A stretch of 64,000 nucleotides of DNA from Sphagnum compactum (taxonomy: Eukaryota > Bryophyta > Sphagnopsida > Sphagnales). The stretch lies in contig OZ234500.1 of the NCBI GenBank assembly GCA_965153455.1, positions 17,049,579 to 17,113,578 of the forward strand, read 5' to 3'. Shown piece after piece: positions 48,401 to 59,939 of this stretch; position 1 is the first letter of the stretch, and every line of letters starts with the position of its first letter. A model generated the notes under the pieces. It saw only the letters and a list, made by a program, of their open reading frames with translations. It was not told the origin of the DNA and searched no databases. The translations under genes were made by a program, and so were the position numbers.

Positions 48401-50186
48401 AGGATGGTGATGCTTATGATGCTCACAGCATGAAGATCAAGCATGATGGATCAATGGAGTCTTTGAAACCACAACAGAACCAGAGATGTTTCCAAGAGAG
48501 TCAAAGTGGCAAGACTACTGACATCATTTCAGGCCAAGTGGAGAAGAAGCTTGCGGTGCTGAAGAGCTCTGACTACATTGATGAGAATTCCAATCTCAAG
48601 GATGAGGAGCAAGGTGAGTACTGAACACAATTCTGAGGACTAGCAATATGCCTCATTTTGCTTCTCCTGATTCAAGGATGTATTCCCCTAACTCTGGATA
48701 TTTCACCAGAATGACCCCTTCCCTCTTGATTGAGCTTTGTCCATACTAACATGCCAGCTGTGTTTTGATTCAGGCAATGGAGGAGAGGGCGATGAGAGTG
48801 ATGATTCTGAGCTCAATGAGTATGACAAGGTTCATGACGTGCATAGAACAGAAGTGACAGATGAAGCTTTCAGCAATGGCAGGTGTTTAACTAAGGATTG
48901 CAGTAGTGGGGTGAAGACTGAGAACAAATCATCAAATGGATTTCAAGGCTCTGTGAGTTCTAGTATTGGAGAGAAAGCCTTTGATCTGAGACTGGAGTGC
49001 TGTGAAAAGGATGTACTTTTGGTGGAGACCAAAACATTTGTGCAAGGAGAGAGAGGCACTGCTGCTGACCTACAAACCAGAGGGGAGTTAGATGATTTGC
49101 AGCAGGCATCCACCACAACTGATGTGGAGGAAACACATCACCAGAATTCTGAAGCTGTGCATGAGAATGAGCCCATGACCTTGGAAGACGAGAGCATATA
49201 TAAAATTGGCAAGTCAAACATAGACAAGTGGTTGCATGTGCTTCTTGAGGATGCAGCTTCACCCCGCATCAGCATAGATGATGCCTCCCTACTCCACCCT
49301 TTGGACAGTCCAAGTTCAGTGCAGCCGCCTCTTTCACCAGCTCTGTCATCCCTAAGCATGGCTGCCTTGCGGGGAAGCATTGAGCTTGATGAAGGCAGAG
49401 ATATTGTAAGTCTGCACCCTCTTTTTCAAGAACCAAATCTTCTTTTGGCTCAACAGCTCTATTATGAGTTTGATCATCTTGGTTTGTCTTTTTCTGAAGT
49501 GTAAAATGCTTTTGTTACTTCGGACAACACAGTTCCTCAGGAAAGAGGATGCAGCAAGCAAATCAAAGGGGCGATGGGGAGGGTTAATGAGGAAGCTGAG
49601 TGTGAAGCACTTGGATGAGCTTTACGAGGAAGAACCCCCGACTCCGCAAAGGGATAACAGAAACAACTTGAGAAATGCTCTGAAGTCTTTTGAGGATTTC
49701 AAGATGCATGAAGACATACAAGAGAGACAAGAAGCACCAGCAGTAGCACATGTTCCAGAAGGCAATGGAGGAGCAAGCCCAGTAATGCTTCAAAACATTC
49801 CAGAGTCAGTGAAAAACTGGCCTGAAGGTGGAATCAGGCCAAAAGGTGGGGCTGAGTGGTACAAACATACCAATACCAAAACCACCAAGGAAGCCACCAC
49901 TGCCACTGCTGATGACCAGCTTCACAACAGCAAGTCAACCCAGGGAGAGTCTGTGAATGCTGCTGAGACTGCACCTAAGTTTGTTGAAGCTGGTGAACTT
50001 GATGGTGATGAAGAATGTGACAGCAGCACTGACAGCACAAATCATCAATTCATGGATCCAAATGATGGTGCATCAAAGCACAGACTCCGAGCATCTCTCA
50101 AAGCTTGCACATCAAAGTGGCGAAGAGCTGTGAAAAAACTTGATAGCAAACCCTTGCAAGAAGGGTGTATTCCTTTGCAGGTTTAA
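45475..50186 (+). CDS. Plant protein with HNH-like segment, single SANT/Myb-like repeat and long coiled coil
   Basis: Exons: 45475-45651, 45842-45957, 46052-46170, 46353-46515, 46707-46936 (or to 47029), 47166-47317, 47448-47552, 47674-47915, 48087-48613, 48774-49405, 49533-50186. The frame is continuous and gives 1038 aa (1069 with the longer exon 5). Domains seen: an N-terminal plant-conserved block; an HNH-like core near residues 128-152 with VDH, FPHSRGG, NLQIVQW; VPWWDLQHGVSINQFL; a single tryptophan-spaced SANT/Myb-like repeat near 270-319 (LWSGEEEDALKRAV..SWKEI); a coiled coil around 355-500 rich in Glu, Lys and Gln, ending in MIRDTMHQSISYKEQARLNQAA; acidic Ser-rich tail segments; IDKWLHVLLED; and a basic C-terminus (KWRRAVKK). 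I recognise the layout as that of an uncharacterised plant family with no assigned role. The HNH and SANT parts suggest a nuclear, DNA-associated function, which is inference. The ATG is the first in frame after a stop and follows a (GA)n tract. The exon 5 donor is the weakest point. Confidence 0.82.
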
Positions 50187-50899
50187 GGTTCTTCAAACCT
50201 GAAACCTACATTGAATCCTAACCCTAAATAGGTCTGAACTCTTAAACCCTGATATAACATATTCTAGATCATTTGTTTTTACAATAGTTGTAACCTAAAA
50301 TCTCAACCCCAGATGATCCCTTGTCCACCAAGGCACACTGAATGCTGGACTTGAATTGGTAGCTAAATTGAGTCTAAACCCAGTCCCTTTCTGGGTTTGG
50401 AGGGTATTTAGGTCCCCCTTTGAACCATAAACACTAAATTAGGTCCTTCTGGGTTCAGAGGGGACCCTAAAACCAAGTCCAACATTGGTTGGTTGGTTTG
50501 ATTTAGTGTCCCCTGTGAACCCTAAACCCTTAATTTAGGGTTTTAGGGCGCCCTAAACACCTCAATCCTTGATTTTTTGTAAATGATTTGTGTTTTGCTT
50601 GTTAAATAATGTGGGCAACAAAACCAAGTGCAAGATTCTACATGTTTCAAAACCTCACAGATTTGTGTGTTTGTTGTTGGCATAGTTCATACTTGTGTGC
50701 ATGTCACAGTAGCTAAGTACTAACCACTTATAGTTCTTAATAAGTCATAGGATTCAATTGTATTTACGTGAATTGTAAAGTGCTCAAAATCATGCATTGT
50801 AAATCAATGTAAATTAAATTTATGGAAAGTTCAAAACACATGGCATGATGCCAAAGCCCAAGACAAAATAAAGGGAACTAATAACTTATCTACATAAGA
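50187..50899. other. 3' flank of the HNH/SANT gene
   Basis: Rich in CCCTAAA/TTTAGGG-like words (for example AACCCTAAACCCTTAATTTA at 50519) mixed with unrelated sequence; otherwise nothing coding. Confidence 0.4.
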
Positions 50900-51692
50900 G
50901 AAACTATAGTAATCTCGCATGTGCAAATTTCAACCTTGGATTGGCAACCTATTGTGATTCATCCGATTCTAGGTCTACATGTTGAGCTTGTTCCCCTTCC
51001 CATTCTTGATGATGGTTCCTTCTTTGATGGGCATCAGTCTTGTCACATCATTTGCTTGTTACCAACAATTTGCTTGGATTTTTCATGCAAACTCATCATT
51101 ATTGGGTCTTCACAAACCCAACCTTGTCATGTTGGGCTTGGAGCTTCACAATCTTTTTTTAATGTGGAGGCATTCTGATGCAGTCACCAGGTATGTCGAA
51201 GTACTCACCGCATGCTTGAATACCCTCCCTACCCATAGGTGATGGGCGTGGATCATACCAACCATTCAATTGTTGGGCCATGTTGTGATGAAGGTACTTT
51301 GAAAATGTTTCAAGGATTGTGGCCTTCAATTGTTTGAGGTTCCTAGTCAATTTGCGGACCACCAATGGACCATGAAATGACCAATTAGCAGTTAGTTGGC
51401 ATCCCCTTTCACCAACCACTGGTTTCATACCAATGCAGATGCAATAGAGTGTTGCATAGACCACAATTTATTTTTGTCATGGATATTTGAACAAGACATT
51501 TATTTTGGTACTAGTGTTTACAAATACCCAACTGGTATGCTCCGTCAAGCCCATATGGTGTTTGACATATGGAACACAACTCCCCAACTTACATGAATTT
51601 GGGAACTTCCAAATACATTGCATGTCTACCCATGTTAAATCTAGACCCCATATGAAATTGACTTTGAGTTCCACTTTGAAGTGCTGTTCCAA
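50900..51692 (-). pseudogene. Decayed ORF of unknown, probably transposon, origin
   Basis: One minus-strand frame reads almost continuously as protein for about 260 codons, broken by roughly nine stops: NFIWGLDLTWVDMQCIW, LTANWSFHGPLVVRKLTRN, MAQQLNGWYDPRPSPMG, KKIVKLQAQHDKVGFVKTQ, then a hydrophilic stretch ending HVDLESDES. I do not recognise a catalytic domain. The look is of an old transposon or gene copy. Confidence 0.3.
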
Positions 51693-51699
51693 TGAGCAA

Positions 51700-52867
51700 G
51701 AGGCTCAAACCCCTTGTCCATCAACTTAACATACATCATGTCTAGTGGGTTAAACAACCAAAATAATGGGCCACTAGGTGAATGCATGGTTGAGTGGCTT
51801 ATTTTGGTGACATTGTGTTGGTTTTTGCAATACCCATCTTTTTTCAATATATTTTAGCAAAACATATAACTTCAAAATTTCCAATTGGGACTAAGTTCTA
51901 GATTAACAACTTGATTATAAAAACATATTTGTGTAATTATTTTTTCACAAAAGTACACTGATTTTTTGCAATGGACTTTTGAAGTCCAAGAATATGGACT
52001 AGTTGTTTGATTGGACCACTGCAAAATTGAAAAGTTCATATTGATTTCCATTCCATATTCCACATGTTTTGACAAACCAATGAGTTTGTTTTTGAGAAAC
52101 TAGATTATGCCTTGACTTAATGGGATGAATGCATGAACGAGTGGTTCACTTGAACTTTAAAAAAATTTCAAGAAAGTCCATATGAAAACAATTATATAAT
52201 CTAATAACATTGGTTGTGGAATGATGTGTCGTGCCACATGATATCTCAATTGATTTGGTTTTTTTTCGAGGTAATATTACAAATGTGAGGTTTAATTTAA
52301 CCATCCAATTCACTATTGGGCCTTAAAAGTGATTAGGTCATTGTAAGCCACCATAAGCCACCATTTCACCTTAAAATAAAAAATGAACCAGGCCGTCATA
52401 CCTTTGCATGCACCATTTCATTTCAGGTGAAACTTGAATCATTCATGTCCGTGTTTAGTAGGAGCAATTCATTAAAGTAATTTGCTAAGGTCAAATTTTT
52501 AAAAATAATAAATAATAATAAATTATTATATTATGATTATGATTATGTATAATATTATTAAGCATGTGTATGTTGATTATAATTATATTTTATTTAATAT
52601 TTGACCTGTAATAATTGATATGTTACATAATATTATAACTAAAATGTAATATAATATTACATGTTGACATAATATAACAATATAATATTAAATATTAATA
52701 CCAAATTTATAATTAATTAATATAAATGATTTTCCTATATTTTATTATGTTTTCCATAAACTCTTTTGCATAAACAAATGTTGTAACTTGTCAAATCATA
52801 TTTTCTCATGAAGAAATATTTTGTGAATTATTATTTTAAAAAATTAAAATGTTTTTTTCTTCAAATG
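51700..52867. other. Intergenic, AT-rich
   Basis: Becomes extremely AT-rich at 52490-52900 with TAATAT/ATTATA runs. No gene seen. Confidence 0.45.
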
Positions 52868-53385
52868 CACTATGCCAAAATGTAGCACCCATGATTAGGA
52901 CATTTTGTGACTAATGTCCAAACCTAATCATGGAGTTATATGATGGGGTCATATGTGACTTTAGTCATGATTATTGAGTTTAATCATACATAATTGCATA
53001 TTATGACTACATGACTAATAATCATGAAAGGAAGCTAGGTTAGGTCATTTGGGTAGTTTATTTGTAAGTCACAAAATATAGAGTAGGCCTAGTACAAGGT
53101 GAGACCTAAATATCCTTGGGTAGCTATCTGTAAGTTAGGCTACCTAGGGGCTAATAGGTAAGTAACTTAGGTAGGTAGGCTAGGTAGGAAGGTCAAAAAG
53201 CATAGTTAAACAATAATTAGACACTAACTAGACTCTAGTTTGGCCTAGGTAGACATATATAGGTGGGCCCCATGTAGCCCCTAAATAAGCCTAGGTAGGT
53301 CCCTACGATAGGTAGGTTAGGTTGCTTATGTAGGTTAAAATAAATGATTGTGATAATGTGATTACATTTCATTTCACATTAAAAG

Positions 53386-53446
53386 TTGTGATGCAATGGT
53401 AAGTAGTTTCCCCTTCAATGTGGAGGTGAGGGGATCAAATTTTTCC
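53386..53446 (+). repeat. tRNA-like head, second copy
   Basis: GTGATGCAATGGTAAGTAG, then TTCAATGTGGAGGTGAGG and GGATCAAAT, match the segment at 2845-2912 almost base for base. It lies inside the outer CACTA-type element. Same SINE-like interpretation. Confidence 0.35.
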
Positions 53447-53810
53447 ACCTTTAGCCTATGAAAGGCAACCTAAACCTTTTACGTTTTATAGACTACTTAG
53501 AATTTAATTAGGTATGATTTAGCCTAAATGGCTTAATATGCTTAGGCTAGATGGCCTAAATTGCTTAAGATACTTAGCCTACATAACAAACTTATTAAGT
53601 TTTACAGTTTCATACAAAATTTGTGCAAAATTTGGTTTTCATATGTTTGTACAAAAATTGCATGAATTCCATGTTAAGTTAAAATGAACAATATTTGTAC
53701 GTATTCAATATCCTAAATATTCAAATAGATGAATGACATAATGTTTAATACACAAAAATACATCAAAATAAGTGCACATGTTTAATTAAAACATAAAATC
53801 ATACATACTT

Positions 53811-53817
53811 CACGCAC

Positions 53818-53847
<30 letters not shown>
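53811..53847 (+). repeat. (CA)n microsatellite
   Basis: CACG variants followed by a pure CA run, within the outer CACTA-type element. Confidence 0.95.
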
Positions 53848-53848
<1 letters not shown>

Positions 53849-53914
53849 AAAAATTTATTTTTATTTAAAAACTGTGCCATTTTTACATTTTGAAGCCCAA
53901 CGATTTTGCACATA

Positions 53915-55875
53915 CACTAAAAGAAATTTGGAAATAAATGACTACAATTTTAGGTGCAAAAGACAAAATTTCAGTTGTAATAAACACATGCAATTATAAA
54001 CCCCGTAGTCACCTTGGACAAGTGGCAAAAGACAACTAGTTGCAAAATATTCCATGTGGCATATACATTGACTAATGATATTCCATGTGATTACCTTTGT
54101 AGTCACATATCACTTGCGACTACATGGATTTTTCATCCATTGACTAATGGTAGGATTATGCGACTACAAATACGAGTACATAAAATATTGGGCAACATTT
54201 TAAAAATAATTCAATTTAAATGATTTAATATATATTCTGAATCATATTTATTAAGTACATTATTTATATTTATATAGATAATGTAATATAATAGTTCATA
54301 TTATTGGTAATTTCATAAAATTTCAACCTATGAGTCGTGTAACACATGTCACTACCTAGGTTAAACTAAAAACCTAATTTATATATAGCTAGGTAGGCCA
54401 CCTAAATATAGGTACCTAGGCAAGCCTAGGGTAGCCCAACCATGTGGGGTACATACAATCAACATACCATCATTGACCACAACTATGTGGCTTGTGAGGT
54501 TTGATCCTTAAACCCCAAGGATGGATATCAACTCCTTTGCCATCAAATCACCCCACTTGATGTACAAGTATTGCGAAATGCATTTTATTTAACCCATACT
54601 TGATTTTAAACATTGCACAAACATCAATTTCAATATTTCATATTTTATTGATATTTTTCCAAATGGAAAATTTTAAGTTGATTCTTAAAGTACTTTCAAT
54701 GACATACATGATTAAACATATTTTTCTTCCAAAATTTTACTTTAATTTGAATAATTTTTTTCTGAATTTTGTTAAATTGAATTACATTTCGATGATGATT
54801 TGTTGGATTTTATTTTTTCAAGCACGTGATTTACAAATGAATTTTTTATGACTAATATTTAGTAATCAATAAATAAATAATTTATCTCCCACATATTAAT
54901 CCTTCATTTCATTAAAAAAACTACACAATGTGATTATAATATATCATAATTCTAATTAATTCACATATAATTTTTATAAATGGATAATATATCTACCGCA
55001 TTTCAAATACTATTTAAAGAAAAATCAGTTATAATATTTATGATTTAATATTTTTTATGTTATATATTTTAATTTAAATCACATTTAGTAATGTTAAATA
55101 ATTAAATAATTTGATGGATTTTAAATTATATATTTTTACAAATATAATTTATAAAATTTATTTAAAATTATGGTAAAAGTATTATGATCAAATAAATGAT
55201 ATATTTTTTAGACGTCTTAAACCTCTATTTAATTAAAAAATATATCATACTTGATTATGATTATAATAAAGTGTAATTTTACCAATACAATTTAATTTAC
55301 ATGTATAATATAAAATTAAATAATCATCATATAATAATTTAAAAAATAGATCATAACTCAAAATGTATTTAATAAAAATGTAATAATTTATATTGTCAAT
55401 GTCAATAAATAATAAAAAATAGAAATAAAAAGTTATACACAAGTTGATTATTAAACAAAATGAATCTAATCCCCAAAGATGCCACATATGTTTTAATCAC
55501 CAAAATATTGTAAACAGAAAAATTATTGGCCATAGTTGCCAAAACAACTATGACCTGTTGCAAAAACAATTAGGTTTTCATCCATCTAGGGATCCATTCA
55601 CAATATTGGATGAAAAATGTGTAATTTCATTTTACTTTTCCATCCAAACATGTAATAATCACAAATTATAATCACATTTCCGACTTCATTTGATTATATC
55701 AACATTGTAGTTGCATATGTGACTATAATAGTTGCATATATGACTACACACATTTATGATTAAAATGACACATAGGATTAACCCAACTATAGTAAAAGAA
55801 AAAAAATTGATTTGGACATTAATCGCATCTATAGTTGTAACCATACGGTTGGAATGGACAAGATTTCTTCTAGTG
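53915..55875. mobile_element. Inner CACTA-type non-autonomous element with ATA target duplication
   Basis: The left end is CACTAAAAGAAATTTGG and the right end read inward is CACTAGAAGAAATCTTG, matching at 14 of 17 positions. The element is flanked by ATA on both sides, the 3-bp target duplication size of CACTA transposons. GACTAC/GTAGTC motifs repeat inside both ends. The 1.96-kb interior is very AT-rich and has no transposase, so it would depend on a helper. Confidence 0.65.
54497..54567 (-). repeat. tRNA-like segment on the minus strand
   Basis: Read on the minus strand: GTGATTTGATGGCAAAGGAG (A-box-like), a central ATCCATCC, then TTAAGGATCAAACCTCAC (B-box-like). It is related in layout but not closely in sequence to the plus-strand copies. 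Confidence 0.3.
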
Positions 55876-56330
55876 ATAGATATCATTTTATTATTTCTAC
55901 ACATATTCCATTGAAATTTTATGATATTAAGTTTGTGATGTAGGTGACCTAAGGTGTTTGGTTTAACTTCCTTAGATAGCTTAAAGCACATAGGGTGTTT
56001 ATAATAGGGTAAATATTTTAGGGTACCTATATATATTCGTAGACCTACCACATGACAACACTTAACAGGTTATAAATTTCATATTTTAAATTTAATTTAT
56101 TAATCCAACAACCCAAATTGATTAATAAGGACCATTGGATCAGTGTTTTATTATTGTAATCATGAAGGACAGTCACAAATGGCATTGATGACTATGGAAA
56201 AAAATATGACTATTGGAAAAAATGACTTGTCGATATCAATTGCATGATCATATAATCATCTTGATGGCATATATGTCTACAAACCTAGTCATGATGGATG
56301 TAGCCATATTTGCCATGATTTGGTAGAGTG

Positions 56331-59300
56331 ATAGTTTGGAATTTTTAATGTTTTTATTACTATATATGTGTAGAGCTTTGAAAAAAGTTCAAGAATGGAT
56401 TTTCATTTGTTTCATTTGAACAAGATATCAAAAAGAAAATTATGTTAAAGTTTGGTTTGTAAAACAATCTTTTCATCAAAACATTCAATATAACAAAGTC
56501 CTTGGGCTTCAAAGTGTAAAAATGACATGAATATATATATAATTTCAATACAAAGTGTGTCTTTTCTACTTATGATGTCTTGATGTGAAGTATGTACAAT
56601 TTCGGTTTTAACTAAATCCATGCAATTATTTTGATGTAATTTTGCATATAACTCTATGATTTTTGTGTATTAAACATGAACATGAACATTCACATATGTC
56701 ATTCAAAAAAAATATTTCGTATGTTTAAGATATTGAATATGTACAAATATCATTCATATTAACCTTTGCATGAAATTCATGCAATATATACAAACCTATG
56801 AAGCTTAGTAAGTTTGTGATGTTTAAGGAGTGGACAATTTTTAAAATTATAGCCCTATAATTTTGAAAAAAGACCATGTGAATACCATAATTTGAAATTT
56901 TTGTTTGATTTTTGGAATTATTTTCTAAAATTGTAGGGTTGCAACCAAAAAAATTGCATGAAAATTTATGATGTTTCAAAAATCCTTTTGTATGTTTATA
57001 GTAATCAAAATAGGATGTGAAAATATGTTTTTTGAAAACTCGTTCAAGTTCTTTTTCCTTATCAAATGTGCACCAAATTTTTTCAATTTTTTTGTAAGCT
57101 ATAATATACTTCACAAAAAAGGCTAGATGTGTTCAATAATTAAAAATTATTTCAACATGCACCCTTTTGGATTCTAATTTCAAGACTCTTTAATAAATCA
57201 TATAGTTAACAATTGATGGTCATGGTTCAAAGCAAAGGTGTACATTTGATTATAATTTAGGGCTTGATGCAAAGTTGAAAGGTTTATTATATTATGGGTC
57301 ATATTTGGTTTCAAAATAGACATTAAGTTTGAAGAAAATATGAAAAATGCATAATAGACCAATGCATGAATGCCGCGTGTAAAATGTAGCCTTGCAACAA
57401 ATTGCAATAAACCACACTATGTTTTGGAACCTCAAATCATCAAAAGTGATTTGAGATATTGACCCCTAAATATGAAATAATTGGAACCTTAATTGCATTG
57501 AATTGGTTCTAAGCTAATCTCCCATTGAACATGTTTAATTACACTAGCCCATCTTAGGCTTAATGTAACTATGACTTAATTGCCCTCAAATAACTAACAT
57601 ACCTAACAAGGCTATAAATTAAAAAATTTGGTTTAGCTTTTAAATTTTCTTTCATTTCGTACAATAATGGGTTCAATATTCAATTACATCAATTTTGTAG
57701 GGCCAAGTTGACAAGGATCTAAGTGGTAAGTAGAAGGTTAATAATGGAAAGAAATTGTGAAGGATGCCCAAATTTTATGCACATTTTAAAAATTCCCATT
57801 TAGTAAACAAGTACTCCAACTAATAAAGATTTTTTAAAAAATCAATCAAATGGGGACAAATGGAATTGAGAAAAAAATGGACCCATAATCCCTTTTATAC
57901 CCATGTGGGCACCAAGTTAGGGAGGTTCAAGATGTGTTTAGTCAATTTGACAACCTATCATTTGTCAATAAATCAAAATTTGAGGCTTGGCCTTGCAATT
58001 ACTCAATTTTGTAACTTTGAGAAGAACAAGGTTTGGTAATGCCAAATTATGAATGGGAAAATGTCAAAAATTGTTGGGCCACTCTGAAGGACAATCACAA
58101 TGTTAGGGAAATGATGGGAAACATGGTGCATAAATTATTTGCCCCATAAGAATGGATGCTAGAAGGTACTTTAAGGATGTCTTGAGATGTCCCTAATTTT
58201 GACAACCTTGTAAAAATATGAGGATTCACTATTGACTAAAGTTTGGATGTTTGGCTATGGACTTGGAAAACATGAGTTAAATAAAACTAAAACATGCCTC
58301 TCAAAACTATGTTAACACTTGTGGTATAAGCGTAATATAAAGAATGGTGATGGCAACAAAGAACTAAAAAATGAAGTTAGTATTGATTTTCTATGTGCTT
58401 AATTTAGTTAGGGTGAGAGCACACTAAGCCCCCCAAAAATTGTAATCACAGATATAATCTTTCTGCAATTAATTTTTTGGGTAACATATGGACATCACAT
58501 CTTGGAATTTTTTTTTTGTTTTAAGTATATTTGATTAATTATAAAATTAATCTAATCAATTATTTTGAAATTTTTAAACATATGGTATTTGTGACAAAAT
58601 AATACCTTCGTAGAATTTGAAAATTTAAATATATATTTCAAAAGTAAAGTTGTTGACGGAATTCTTGCGTGAATTTTTTTATGGTGTTTGATATTGATAT
58701 ACATCAATTAAATAATTAAAAATTAAAAAAGATTGCATGAAATTCCATTCAAAAAACATGTTTTTATGCATTTGTTTAACAATGAATGCATTATAATATA
58801 TATATTTTTGGAAAAACCATTACCATATCAAAGAGAAAGAGATTTCATAGATGGGAATTTCATTATTTTTTCAATTTCCTTCTGTTTGGTAATGTTTCAT
58901 GAACCACAAAAATGAGGCCCTATGGCCATCGAAAAACTGTAAGTTATATATTCTATGTACATTGATTTTAACCAATCCTCCTTATCTACCCATTGGATCA
59001 AGATTAAATTTGACTCAAAGTGAACTTTGAATTCTAAAATATTATTATGCAAATTCTAAAGTTTTAAACTTCTGTTAAGGATAACCAAAGGATGCTGTCA
59101 AGACTTAAGCTTACTATGTAATATAATATTCGTTATACATAATCTTTTTTGAACAATAGTGGCTCCCATAGTGTGCTTTACCCATTACCAAATGAAGATG
59201 TAAATTGAGTTGATTAAAGTCTTGCAACTAGTGTTTTTCAAAGCTCTAATCAAGTGTATATATTTAAGCAATTGTGCTTATGTTGATTCAATATCACATA

Positions 59301-59939
59301 GTTTAGAGTGCAATAGTTCATAGTTAATCACTTCAAATACATGTTATAGTATTTATTATGTTTATGGTTTGTGGAATGAAGAACAATTTAGTGCTCTATT
59401 GGATTCCTTAAGAATTATGCATTTTTTCCAAACATTTGAAAACAGATAAGAGGAAAAATCAAAGATTCATCAACATATATGTAGTTTTTTCGAAAACATC
59501 ATGTATGAGACAATGAATGTTTCATACATGGTGTTTTCAAAAAGTTCACATATGACACATTACATATACTTAAATTGCTACAATTTAATGTGGTCAAAAT
59601 TGACACGTTGCATTTGATTAAACAATCTTGTCCTTTTTTATTAGAGACGTCCATTTTTCTTCTATTTTATTACATTTAACATTTGATCAAATAGTTAGAA
59701 AAAACATGTCATTTAAAAAACCAAAGCCTTCATTAAATCAATCAATTTTTTTATCAAGAGGGATAGGGTAGTCAAGTTGAAAGGGCTTGAAGCATTATTA
59801 GTTCTTGTAGGATGTTTTAAGAATCCACCATGATATAAACATTTTGATCATTCTGAAACATCCACCTTGCAAAATCATTATGATAAATATGTTGCAATTG
59901 TTTATTAAAAATTAAAAAAAATTCAAAGGAAATAAAAAA
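56331..59939. other. Intergenic, AT-rich, no gene seen
   Basis: Long AT-rich stretch. At 56760-56825 there is an end resembling the MITE family (AGTAAGTTTGTGATGT), with CATGCAAT-type words upstream. The 129-codon minus-strand ORF at 56725-57114 has biased, low-complexity composition and no domain. Confidence 0.4.

Larger units (their letters stand above)
52868..56330. mobile_element. Outer CACTA-type element (probable, non-autonomous)
   Basis: The left end begins CACTATGCCAAAATG and the right end read inward begins CACTCTACCAAATCATGG. Both termini are packed with copies of a TAGTCATGAT/CATGATTAG motif in either orientation, including a hairpin at 52889-52933, resembling subterminal repeats of EnSpm/CACTA elements. 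Flanking bases are ATG on the left and ATA on the right, so the 3-bp target duplication is imperfect. No transposase ORF is seen. It encloses the element at 53915-55875. Confidence 0.5.
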
